A DNA stretch of 29,619 nucleotides from Thioalkalivibrio sp. (GTDB taxonomy: Bacteria; Pseudomonadota; Gammaproteobacteria; Ectothiorhodospirales; Ectothiorhodospiraceae), in NCBI GenBank assembly GCA_007120575.1, contig SKNJ01000085.1:1-29619 (forward strand). Reading direction: 5' to 3'. Made by a program: the position numbers and the translations under genes. The notes under the pieces were generated by a model. That model ran no database searches and had not been told where the DNA came from. It saw only the letters and a program-made list of their open reading frames with translations. Positions 7,724 to 14,393 of the stretch are shown here, piece by piece (the stretch's first letter is position 1; each line of letters opens with the position of its first letter).

Positions 7724-8956
7724 ATGCAGACCTATCTCGTTGGCGGCGCGGTCCGCGATCAGCTCCTCGGCCGCCCGGTGCACGAACGCGACTACGTGGT
7801 GGTCGGCGCCACGCCGGAGGCCATGGAGGCCGCCGGCTATCGCCCGGTCGGGCGCGACTTCCCGGTGTTCCTGCACCCCGATACCCACGAGGAATATGCG
7901 CTGGCGCGCACCGAGCGCAAGACCGCGCGCGGCTATCACGGCTTCCAGTTCAATGCCTCCCCGGAGGTCAGCCTGGAGGCCGACCTCGAGCGCCGCGACC
8001 TGACCGTCAACGCGATGGCGCAGGCCGACGACGGCACCCTGATCGATCCCTACGGCGGGCAGGCCGATCTCGATGCGCGTTTGCTGCGGCACGTCTCGCC
8101 GGCATTCGCCGAGGACCCGGTGCGCCTGCTGCGGGTGGCGCGGTTCGCCGCACAGCTCGCGCCATACGGTTTCGAGGTTGCCGACGAGACCCGCGCCCTG
8201 ATGCGCCAGCTGGTCGCGTCTGGCGAGGTCGACGCGTTGGTCCCGGAGCGGGTCTGGGCCGAGTGCGAAAAGGCCCTGAAAAGCCCCGCCCCGCGCCGTT
8301 TCTTCGAGATCCTGCGCGAGACGGATGCGCTGGCGATCCTGTTGCCGGAGGTCGACCGTCTGTTCGGGGTGCCGCAGCCGGAGCGCTATCACCCGGAAAT
8401 CGATACCGGCGTGCACGTCCTGATGGTGCTGGACCAGGCGACCCGGCTGTCGGACTCGCCGGAGGTGCGTTTTGCCGCGCTGGTGCACGACCTAGGCAAG
8501 GGTACGACCGACCCCGCAATCCTCCCCAGTCATCACGGTCACGAGGAACGCGGGGTGGGCCTGATCCGCGAACTGGCCGGGCGTCTGCGTATCCCCAATC
8601 GCTATCGCGACCTCGGGATCCGGGTCGCGCGCTACCACGGGCTGGTACATCGCGTGTTCGAGCTGCGCCCGAAGACCGTGCTGAAGCTGATCGACGGCCT
8701 TGACGCGCTGCGACGCCCGGAGAATGTCGAGCCGTTCCTGCTGGCGGTGGAGGCAGACTATCGCGGGCGCACCGGCTGGGAGGAGCGCCCCTATCCGCAG
8801 GCCGACGCGGTGCGCCGCGCCATCGCCGCCGCCAGCGTGGTGGACCCGCAGGCCCTGATGGCCCAGGGCCACAAGGGCAAGGCACTGGGCGATGCCCTGC
8901 AGCGCGAGCGCACCCACGCGATCGCCGAGGCGCTGGACACCAGCCCCGACGCCTAG
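7724..8956 (+). CDS. cca: Multifunctional CCA tRNA nucleotidyltransferase
   Basis: A 410-residue protein that adds or repairs the 3'-terminal CCA of tRNAs. It aligns along its length with the E. coli enzyme from memory. The nucleotidyltransferase head starts MQTYLVGGAVRDQLLG with ERDYVVVG, then GRDFPVFLHPDTHEEYALAR, RRDLTVNAMA, and the base-recognition ERVWAECEKAL segment. The C-terminal HD domain (FAALVHDLGKG at about residues 250-260 with HHGHEERG) marks the proteobacterial form that also has phosphatase and 2',3'-cyclic phosphodiesterase activity. HPEIDTGVHVLMVLD links the two parts. It lies 24 bp behind the NDUFA9-like gene. Family length is about 410, so it is complete. Confidence 0.97.
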   Translation: MQTYLVGGAVRDQLLGRPVHERDYVVVGATPEAMEAAGYRPVGRDFPVFLHPDTHEEYALARTERKTARGYHGFQFNASPEVSLEADLERRDLTVNAMAQADDGTLIDPYGGQADLDARLLRHVSPAFAEDPVRLLRVARFAAQLAPYGFEVADETRALMRQLVASGEVDALVPERVWAECEKALKSPAPRRFFEILRETDALAILLPEVDRLFGVPQPERYHPEIDTGVHVLMVLDQATRLSDSPEVRFAALVHDLGKGTTDPAILPSHHGHEERGVGLIRELAGRLRIPNRYRDLGIRVARYHGLVHRVFELRPKTVLKLIDGLDALRRPENVEPFLLAVEADYRGRTGWEERPYPQADAVRRAIAAASVVDPQALMAQGHKGKALGDALQRERTHAIAEALDTSPDA

Positions 8957-9013
8957 CGCCCGGCACGCGCCGGGGCGATCCCGGCGCCCGATTCGCCGGC
9001 GAGGTCGAAGCCG

Positions 9014-9126
9014 CGATCGGCGAGAGGGCTGGCCTCCTACGGTTCTGTGGCCCCGGATGTGCAGGAGCGCAGCCCCCTGCGCGATGGGGTGTTGGTGTTG
9101 CCCGATCGGCCAGAGGGCTGGCCTCC
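9014..9126. repeat. Cluster of three REP-like hairpins
   Basis: The 24-mer at 9014-9037 recurs at 9103-9126 with one mismatch; its core is the hairpin GGCCAG-AGGG-CTGGCC (9108-9123). Between them a related unit in opposite orientation forms GCGCAG-CCCC-CTGCGC (9067-9082), preceded by GCAGGA, the mirror of the TCCTAC that ends copy one. Head-to-head and tail-to-tail hairpins are the layout of REP/BIME elements. The cluster fills the 236-bp gap after cca, which holds nothing else that I can see. Confidence 0.65.
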
Positions 9127-9192
9127 GACTTGCCTGTGTTGGCGTGCGAACGTAATCTTGCGCGGCTATTGGTTGTCGACGAGGAAACCGCG

Positions 9193-9849
9193 ATGGATTA
9201 CGCCCTGGCCCGGATGAATATGGTCGAGCAGCAGGTCCGCCCCTGGGACGTGCTGGACATGCGCGTGCTGGACGTGATGGAGACGCTGCCCCGCGAGCAG
9301 TTCATGCCCGAGCCGTATCAGGCGCTGGCCTATGCGGATTCCGAGATCCCGTTGGGGCATGACGAGTACACCCTGCTGCCGGTTGTGATCGGGCGCCTGC
9401 TGCAGGCGGTGGCGCCGCAGCCGACCGATACCGTGCTGGAGATCGGCACGGGCTCCGGCTACGTGACCGCATGCCTGGCGCGGCTGGCCGCGCAGGTGGA
9501 CAGTGTCGAGCGCATCGACGAGTTGCGCCTGGCCGCGCGCAACCGGCTGACCGCTCTGGGGATCGAGAATGCGAATCCGCGTACCGCGACCGTGACCCCG
9601 GATTGGGCCCCGCCGCGTCCGCGCTACGACGTGGTTGTGCTGACCGGAGGCATGGTCGAGTACGACGACTTCCTGGAGTCGTATCTGACGCTGGGCGGGC
9701 GCCTGTTCGTGATTGCCGGTGATGGCCCGATCATGCAGGGTCGCCTGATCACGCGCACCACCGAGGACGATACCCGCGACGAGATCCTGTTCGAGACGCG
9801 GGTGAAGCCGCTGGTGGGATTCGAGGCGCAGCCCGCGTTCGAATTCTGA
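9193..9849 (+). CDS. Protein-L-isoaspartate O-methyltransferase family protein
   Basis: A 218-residue SAM-dependent methyltransferase of the PCMT family. It has the early MVEQQVRPWDVLD motif of this subgroup, LPREQFMPEPYQALAYAD, PLGHDEYTLLPVV in place of the canonical isoaspartate-binding loop, and the SAM-binding motif I VLEIGTGSGYVTACLARL (about residues 82-99). Motif II VDSVERIDELR and a YDVVVLTGG motif follow. This variant is typically found next to tolC, as here, and may not repair isoaspartate; the usual substrate-loop residues differ from true Pcm. I used the ATG at 9193, which has GAGG 8 bases upstream; an upstream in-frame start at 9130 would lie in the REP cluster. Confidence 0.88.
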   Translation: MDYALARMNMVEQQVRPWDVLDMRVLDVMETLPREQFMPEPYQALAYADSEIPLGHDEYTLLPVVIGRLLQAVAPQPTDTVLEIGTGSGYVTACLARLAAQVDSVERIDELRLAARNRLTALGIENANPRTATVTPDWAPPRPRYDVVVLTGGMVEYDDFLESYLTLGGRLFVIAGDGPIMQGRLITRTTEDDTRDEILFETRVKPLVGFEAQPAFEF

Positions 9850-9852
9850 CTG

Positions 9853-9879
9853 CCGGCGTGGCCGCGATCGCCGCGCCGG
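9853..9879. terminator. GC-rich hairpin between the methyltransferase gene and tolC
   Basis: CCGGCGTGGC (9853-9862) pairs with GCCGCGCCGG (9870-9879) with one G-T pair. It starts 3 bases after the stop codon. There is no U-tract, so termination may be inefficient or Rho-assisted. Confidence 0.35.
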
Positions 9880-9945
9880 GCGTCCCATGCCCGCACCGGC
9901 TCTGATAGGATGGCGTTTTACTAATATCGTTCCGGAGCCGCGCCC

Positions 9946-11268
9946 ATGAACCGTCTGCCGTCGCTTCTCGCCGCCGCCGGGCTGGCCCTTCTGGTCTCGT
10001 CCCCCGCTGCTGCCTCCAGTCTGCTTGAGGTCTACGAGCGCGCCGCGGTCGAGGACGCGGAACTGCGCGCGGCCGAGGCCGAGTACCGCAGCGTGCTGGA
10101 GACGCGCCCCCTGGCCCGTTCCGCCTTGTTGCCGCAGATCACCGGCGAGGCCGAGGCCGGCGCCTTCTACAACGATCCGGACGGGATGCCCAGTTCGGAT
10201 GGCCGCCAGACGCGCTTCGGGGTCTCGCTGAACCAGAGTGTCTACGACCGGCGCAACTACATCGAGCTGGCGCAGGCGGACCTGCGGGTGGCCCGGGCCG
10301 AGGCCGAGCTGGACGGAGCCCGCCAGGACCTGATGTTGCGAGTCTCCGAGGCCTATTTCGAAGTGCTGGTCACGCAGGAGACCCTGCAGTTCCGCGAGGC
10401 GGAACTGCAGGCGATCGAGCGCCAGCTGGACCAGACCCAGCGCCGCTTCGAGGTCGGACTGATTGCCAGTACCGACGTGAAGGAGGCGCAGGCCCAGCGC
10501 GACATCGCCGAGGCCGAACGCATCGCCGCCGAGAACCAGCTTGATATTGCCCGCGAACAGCTCGCGGTGATCACCAATCAGCACTGGGATACGCTTGACC
10601 CGTTGCGCGAGGATACCGAGCTGACCCCGCCGGAGCCGGCCGATCCCGATGCCTGGGTGGCGACCGCGCTGGAGAACAACCTGGAACTGGCGGCCCAGCG
10701 CCTGGGCACCGACACGGCTCGCGAACAGATCCAGCGCCAGCGGGCCGAGGGCCTGCCGCGGGTGGGGCTGAATGCCTCGGTCTCCGATACTTCATATCAC
10801 GGGTTCGACACCACCGACGGTACCGGGACGCGTTTCGACGGTGTCGATGCCCAGGTCGGTCTGCGCCTGGAAGTGCCGTTCTACACCGGCGGACGCGTGA
10901 GCGCCCTCACCCGCCAGGCGCGCGAGGAGTTCCAGGCTGCGCAGGCCGGGCAGTCGCTGGTCGAACGGCGTACCACCCAGCAGACCCGCAGCGCGTATCT
11001 GACCGTGCTGGCGAATGCCTCCCGGGTGCGCGCGCTGGAACAGGCGATGGCCTCGACCCAGGCCGCGTTCGAGTCGGCCGAGGCCGGGTTCGAGGTGGGC
11101 ACGCGCACCCAGGTGGATGTGCTGCTGGCCCTGCGCGAAGTGTTCCGCGCCGAGCGCGACTATGCCGAGGCCCGCTACGGTTTCCTGATTGCCTCGCTGC
11201 AGTTGCAGCGGGCGGCCGGGCGCCTGAGCGTGGCCGATCTGGAAGCCATCGACGCGATGCTGGAGTGA
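9946..11268 (+). CDS. tolC: TolC-family outer-membrane efflux protein
   Basis: A 440-residue outer-membrane channel for type I secretion or RND/ABC efflux. A signal peptide covers residues 1-24 (MNRLPSLLAAAGLALLVSSP, then AAAS). The mature chain opens with LLEVYERAAVEDAELRAAEAEYRS, the standard start of the first OEP repeat, and has two internally homologous alpha-helical halves rich in Gln, Glu, Arg and Ala (heptad-like, about 75-215 and 280-425). GLIASTDVKEAQAQRDIAEAER and FEVGTRTQVDVLLALREVF are the paired signature segments. Length matches the family (about 440-490). The ATG follows CCGGAG. The next gene starts on the last base of its stop codon. No adaptor or inner-membrane transporter is encoded nearby, so it is probably a shared exit duct. 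Confidence 0.92.
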   Translation: MNRLPSLLAAAGLALLVSSPAAASSLLEVYERAAVEDAELRAAEAEYRSVLETRPLARSALLPQITGEAEAGAFYNDPDGMPSSDGRQTRFGVSLNQSVYDRRNYIELAQADLRVARAEAELDGARQDLMLRVSEAYFEVLVTQETLQFREAELQAIERQLDQTQRRFEVGLIASTDVKEAQAQRDIAEAERIAAENQLDIAREQLAVITNQHWDTLDPLREDTELTPPEPADPDAWVATALENNLELAAQRLGTDTAREQIQRQRAEGLPRVGLNASVSDTSYHGFDTTDGTGTRFDGVDAQVGLRLEVPFYTGGRVSALTRQAREEFQAAQAGQSLVERRTTQQTRSAYLTVLANASRVRALEQAMASTQAAFESAEAGFEVGTRTQVDVLLALREVFRAERDYAEARYGFLIASLQLQRAAGRLSVADLEAIDAMLE

Positions 11269-11849
11269 TGGCGGAGTTGGGCAACACCGGCGCGCCGTTC
11301 GACGCGCGCTGCGACCGCGCCCGCTCGCGCCTGCTGCTGATCGACCTGCAGGAGCGGCTGATGGCGGCGATGCCGACGGAAGCGCGCGAGGCCGTGGAGC
11401 GCAATACCGCGCGCCTGGTCCAGGGTGCGCGCGAGCTGGGCGTGTCGATCGAGGTGTCGCGTCAGTACCCGCAGGGCCTGGGCGATGTGGTGGAGCCGCT
11501 GCGCGCGCTGCTGGAGGACCATGCCCTGGTGACCGACAAGACATCGTTTTCCTGCTGCGCCGAGAGCGGCCTGGAGGCGCGCCTGCGGGACGCGGGGCAG
11601 GTGGTGGTGACCGGGGCCGAGACGCATATCTGCGTGGCCCAGACGGCGCTCGAGCTGTGTGCGGCCGGGGTGCAGGTGTTCGTGGTCGAGGACGCGGTCT
11701 GCTCGCGTGATCCGGCCCTGCGTCGCAATGGGCTGGAACGCCTGCGCGCGGCCGGGGCCGTAATTACCAACCACGAGTCGGTACTGTTCGAATGGCTGCG
11801 GGACGCGTCCGACCCCCAGTTCCGCAGTGTCAGCCGGCTGATTCGCTGA
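11268..11849 (+). CDS. Isochorismatase-family cysteine hydrolase
   Basis: A 193-residue alpha/beta hydrolase-like enzyme of the isochorismatase superfamily. The catalytic triad is visible: Asp26 (LLLIDLQE), Lys91 (TDKTSFSC) and Cys122 (GAETHICVAQTAL). The substrate is unknown; relatives include nicotinamidases, N-carbamoylsarcosine amidases and the YcaC/ISOC1 group, and this sequence is closest in feel to the last. It begins at ATG 11268, overlapping the tolC stop by one base (TGATG), so translation is coupled; an in-frame GTG at 11265 is also possible. Length is normal for the small members of the family. Confidence 0.9.
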   Translation: MAELGNTGAPFDARCDRARSRLLLIDLQERLMAAMPTEAREAVERNTARLVQGARELGVSIEVSRQYPQGLGDVVEPLRALLEDHALVTDKTSFSCCAESGLEARLRDAGQVVVTGAETHICVAQTALELCAAGVQVFVVEDAVCSRDPALRRNGLERLRAAGAVITNHESVLFEWLRDASDPQFRSVSRLIR

Positions 11850-11859
11850 GGCTCCGGGG

Positions 11860-12006
11860 ATGCGTGTACTCGGCAACATTTTGCTGGGGGGCTGGCTGAT
11901 CCTGTTCGGACTGCGCGGCCTGCTGGGTCTGCAGTTCCAGTACGACCACTACGTCATGAGTGGCCTCGCCGTGGCCGCCGGCGTGGCCTTTCTCCTGCGC
12001 CGCTAG
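11860..12006 (+). CDS. Small 48-residue membrane protein, unknown function
   Basis: A 48-codon frame begins 10 bp after the hydrolase stop. It has two hydrophobic stretches, ILLGGWLILFGLRGLLGL (about residues 7-24) and MSGLAVAAGVAFLL (about 33-46), separated by a polar turn (QFQYDHY) and ended by Arg-Arg: an integral membrane hairpin with both ends probably cytoplasmic. I do not recognise a family. Support is position in a tight run of genes, codon use like its neighbours and the sensible membrane pattern; its Shine-Dalgarno (GGGG) is poor. Its TAG stop is the last three bases of the CTAG at which the MITE-like element is inserted, so the reading frame survived the insertion. Confidence 0.6.
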   Translation: MRVLGNILLGGWLILFGLRGLLGLQFQYDHYVMSGLAVAAGVAFLLRR

Positions 12007-12292
12007 GGAAACACTGATCAATGCACACGCTCGCGTTGGTACCCCAGGTTTTCCGAGACAAGGCGCGGTGCGCCGCCGGTCGTGGCGCTACCGGCAAGCG
12101 CCGCAACGCAGGATCGCGGAACATGGGACACCCACCCCCACAAGTTATGGAAAGTCAGGGCTCGGGTCGCCTTTGCCCGCTGGCCGTGTTGCTGCGCGCT
12201 CATGTAGCTGGGCTACACTTCGCTCACCGCGTCTGGTCAGCGGGCAAAGGCGACCCGAGCGCGATTGTGTACATTGATCAGTGTTTCCCTAG
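12003..12292. mobile_element. MITE-like palindromic element flanked by CTAG
   Basis: The ends are perfect inverted repeats: GGAAACACTGATCAATG at 12007-12023 and its complement at 12272-12288. A CTAG sits outside each (12003-12006 and 12289-12292), extending the match to 21 bp and consistent with a 4-bp target duplication of the YTAR type used by IS5-group transposases. The body is 282 bp. It contains a perfect 23-bp stem (12160-12182 with 12238-12260) and a small GTAGC/GCTAC hairpin in the loop. No transposase gene fits inside. It lies between the stop of the 48-residue ORF and the Shine-Dalgarno of the ATPase gene. A decayed relative is at 21061-21150. Confidence 0.85.
12160..12260. other. 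Long stem-loop inside the MITE-like element
   Basis: Twenty-three bases at 12160-12182 (beginning GCTCGGGTCGCC) are exactly complementary to 12238-12260, enclosing a 55-base loop that itself contains GTAGC-TGG-GCTAC. If transcribed from the tolC side this would be a very stable RNA hairpin between the upstream genes and the ATPase-metA pair; it could stall or end transcription or protect an RNA end. There is no U-tract after it. Confidence 0.7.
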
Positions 12293-12301
12293 GGAGGCGT
12301 C

Positions 12302-13153
12302 ATGCGCCTGACACCGGAGGAATATCGAAACCAGGACCACCACCGTGTCACCCTGCTGGGGATGTCCGGAGTGGGCAAGACGCGGCTGTCCAACATGCTG
12401 CGCCGCGAGGACTGGTTCCACTATTCCGGGGATTACCGGATTGGCACTCGCTACCTCAGCGAGCCGATCCTGGACAACATCAAGGCCCAGGCGATGGGGG
12501 TGCCGTTTCTGCGCGAGTTGCTGCGCTCGGACTCGATCCAGATCATCAATAACATCACCGTGGACAACCTGCACCCGGTGGCCAGCTTCCTCGGCAAGCT
12601 GGGCAACCCGGAGCTGGGCGGTCTGCCGCTGACCGAGTTCAAACGCCGCCAGGACCTGCACCACGAGGCCGAGGTGCAGGCGATGCTGGACGTCCCGGGC
12701 TTTATCGACAAGGCGCAGACCCTGTTCGGATACCCGCATTTCGTGAACGATGCCGGTGGGTCGGTGTGCGAGCTGGACAGTCCCGGGGTGCTGGAGACGC
12801 TCGCCGAGCACACCTTGATCCTGTATATCCAGGCAACTGACCAGGACGAACGCGAGCTGATTGAACGCGCCGAGCGCGACCCCAAGCCGCTGTATTACCG
12901 CGAGGCGTTCCTCGACCAGCAACTCGCCGAATACATGCGCGGCGAGGGGCTGGATTATGTGGCGCAGATCGACCCCAACGGGTTCGTGCGCTGGGTGTTC
13001 TCGCGCCTGTTCCGTGCGCGCCTGCCGCGCTATCAGGCGATCGCCGAGAGCCACGGCTACACCGTCAGCACCACCGAGCTGGCGCAGGTTCAGAGCGTGT
13101 CCGATTTCGATGACCTGGTCTGCATGGCCCTGGAACGCGAGGCCCGTGTGTAA
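12302..13153 (+). CDS. P-loop ATPase coupled to metA
   Basis: A 283-residue protein with a Walker A loop GMSGVGKT at residues 20-27, directly after a beta strand (HHRVTLLG), as in small-molecule kinases and nucleotide-binding ATPases. Later motifs include HYSGDYRIGTRYL, IQIINNITVDNLHP, and ETLAEHTLILYIQATDQDE, where the acidic run could serve as a Walker B-like or lid element. I do not know a biochemical activity; a gene of this kind is seen next to metA in related bacteria. It ends in TAATG, overlapping the start of metA by one base, so the two are translationally coupled. The Shine-Dalgarno AGGGAGG (12291-12297) abuts the right end of the inserted MITE-like element. The kinase or regulatory role is only inference. 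Confidence 0.8.
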   Translation: MRLTPEEYRNQDHHRVTLLGMSGVGKTRLSNMLRREDWFHYSGDYRIGTRYLSEPILDNIKAQAMGVPFLRELLRSDSIQIINNITVDNLHPVASFLGKLGNPELGGLPLTEFKRRQDLHHEAEVQAMLDVPGFIDKAQTLFGYPHFVNDAGGSVCELDSPGVLETLAEHTLILYIQATDQDERELIERAERDPKPLYYREAFLDQQLAEYMRGEGLDYVAQIDPNGFVRWVFSRLFRARLPRYQAIAESHGYTVSTTELAQVQSVSDFDDLVCMALEREARV

Positions 13154-14223
13154 TGCCGCTTGTTGCTCATTCCGAACTGCCGACCTTTGCCCGTCTGCGC
13201 AGCGAGGGCGAGTTCGTCCTGCCCAACGACTTCGCGCAGCAGCAGGAGATCCGTGCGCTGCATGTCGGCCTGCTGAACATGATGCCGGACGCCGCGCTGG
13301 CGGCCACCGAACGCCAGTTCTTCCGCCTGATCGGCGAGAGCAACCAGATCGCGCAGTTCTACATTCACCCATTCACCCTGCCGGAGCTCAAGCGCGGGGC
13401 CAAGGGGCGTGACCACATCGGGAAGTATTACGAGGACTTCGATGCCCTGAAGGAAGAAGGGCTGGACGCGCTGATCATCACCGGCGCCAATGTCACCCAG
13501 CCGGATCTGGCGCTGGAGCCATTCTGGGAACCGCTGGCCGAGGTCGTGGAATGGGCCTGGGAGAACGTCACCTCCACGCTGTGTTCCTGCCTGGCCACGC
13601 ATGCAGTGTTGCAGGCTCGCTATGGCGAGCATCGTCGGCACATGGGCGAAAAGCTGTGGGGGGTGTTCCCGCATCGTGTGGTCGACCGGGGACATCCACT
13701 GGTCACCGGGGTCAACACGCGCTTCGATGTCCCGCATTCGCGCTACAACGATGTCTCGCGCGAGCAATTCGAACGTCATGGTCTGCGTGTGCTGGTCGAG
13801 AGCGAGGACGCCGGGATCCATCTTGGCGCGTCGGCGGACGGTTTTCGCATGGTGTTCTTCCAGGGGCATCCGGAATACGACTCGATCAGTCTGCTGAAGG
13901 AGTACAAGCGCGAGGTGGTGCGCTACATCGAGGGCCGCCGCGAGGCCTACCCGCCACTGCCGGTCAACTATCTGATGCCGCAGGCCGCCGCTATCCTGGA
14001 CGAGCATCGCGAACAGGTGGAGGCGGCCGTGGAGCACTGTACCGAGATTCCGGCGCTGCCGGAGGCGCTGTTGCTCGACCGGCTCGACAATACCTGGCAC
14101 GACACTGCGCTGGCGGTGATGAACAACTGGCTGGGGGCCGTCTACCAGCTCACCAACCTCGACCGACGCAAGCAGTTTCGCGACAGCGTCGACCCCTCCG
14201 ACCCGCTCGCCGGGCGCCGATAA
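13153..14223 (+). CDS. metA: MetA-family homoserine O-acyltransferase (O-succinyl/acetyltransferase)
   Basis: A 356-residue cytoplasmic enzyme of the HTS/MetA family (class I glutamine amidotransferase-like fold) that activates homoserine at the first committed step of methionine synthesis. The triad is present: Cys146 in STLCSCLATHA, His239 and Glu241 in FFQGHPEYDS. The N-terminal LHVGLLNMMPDAALAATERQFFRLIGES is the family signature, and HSRYNDVSREQ is the substrate loop. At the position that usually decides acyl donor (Gly for succinyl-CoA, Glu for acetyl-CoA, in an ITGAP-L/V-G/E context) this protein has Thr115 (ITGANVTQPD), so I leave the donor open. It overlaps the upstream ATPase stop by one base. 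The C-terminal 40 residues extend beyond the core. Complete. Confidence 0.92.
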   Translation: MPLVAHSELPTFARLRSEGEFVLPNDFAQQQEIRALHVGLLNMMPDAALAATERQFFRLIGESNQIAQFYIHPFTLPELKRGAKGRDHIGKYYEDFDALKEEGLDALIITGANVTQPDLALEPFWEPLAEVVEWAWENVTSTLCSCLATHAVLQARYGEHRRHMGEKLWGVFPHRVVDRGHPLVTGVNTRFDVPHSRYNDVSREQFERHGLRVLVESEDAGIHLGASADGFRMVFFQGHPEYDSISLLKEYKREVVRYIEGRREAYPPLPVNYLMPQAAAILDEHREQVEAAVEHCTEIPALPEALLLDRLDNTWHDTALAVMNNWLGAVYQLTNLDRRKQFRDSVDPSDPLAGRR

Positions 14224-14233
14224 GACCCCGCAT

Positions 14234-14247
14234 GGGGCCGAAGCCCC
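14234..14247 (+). terminator. Short hairpin after metA
   Basis: GGGGC (14234-14238) and GCCCC (14243-14247) with a CGAA tetraloop form a stable hairpin 10 bases after the metA stop. There is no U-tract; it abuts the next repeat. Termination here is only a possibility. Confidence 0.3.
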
Positions 14248-14358
14248 GTCATTGCGAGGAGCGCAGCGACGCGGCAACCTCCTTCCGAAACCACCGAGTC
14301 CCGCCGCTCTGCCAGCGTCCGGGGGTTGCCACGTCGCCTTCGGCTCCTCGCAATGACG
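14247..14358. repeat. 112-bp palindromic intergenic element (CGTCATTGCGAGGAG ends)
   Basis: CGTCATTGCGAGGAG at 14247-14261 is mirrored exactly at 14344-14358. The inner arms stay partly complementary (GACGCGGCAACC against GGTTGCCACGTC). This is the widespread proteobacterial 'GTCATTGCGAGGAGCG' non-coding repeat, with no gene in it. It fills the gap between metA and the MFS gene. Confidence 0.85.
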
Positions 14359-14393
14359 ACGCGATACGAATGGCGCTCTGACAGGAGGAACCG

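Noticed and set aside
6524..8488. 654-codon open frame on the minus strand, antisense to the NDUFA9-like and cca genes
   Set aside because: Third-position GC of the plus-strand genes explains the long antisense frame; its translation shows no family motifs, while both plus-strand proteins are clearly recognised.
9130..9192. Upstream start (ATG 9130) for the isoaspartate methyltransferase-family gene
   Set aside because: It would place the N-terminus next to the REP cluster and lacks a Shine-Dalgarno; ATG 9193 has GAGG and begins the conserved MVEQQVRP region.
9922..9927. TAATAT as the -10 of a tolC promoter
   Set aside because: No acceptable -35 at 16-18 bases and no extended TG; left out of the feature list.
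12003..12292. Integron attC site or tRNA-like gene in the palindromic element
   Set aside because: No integrase, no R/L-box pattern of attC, and no cloverleaf with T-loop consensus; the flanking CTAG and inverted ends fit a MITE better.
11960..12311. Small plus-strand ORFs inside and around the MITE-like element
   Set aside because: They translate repeat sequence (the same pseudo-peptide VGxPGFxRxGA also appears from the decayed copy at 21061), so similarity reflects DNA repeat homology, not protein.
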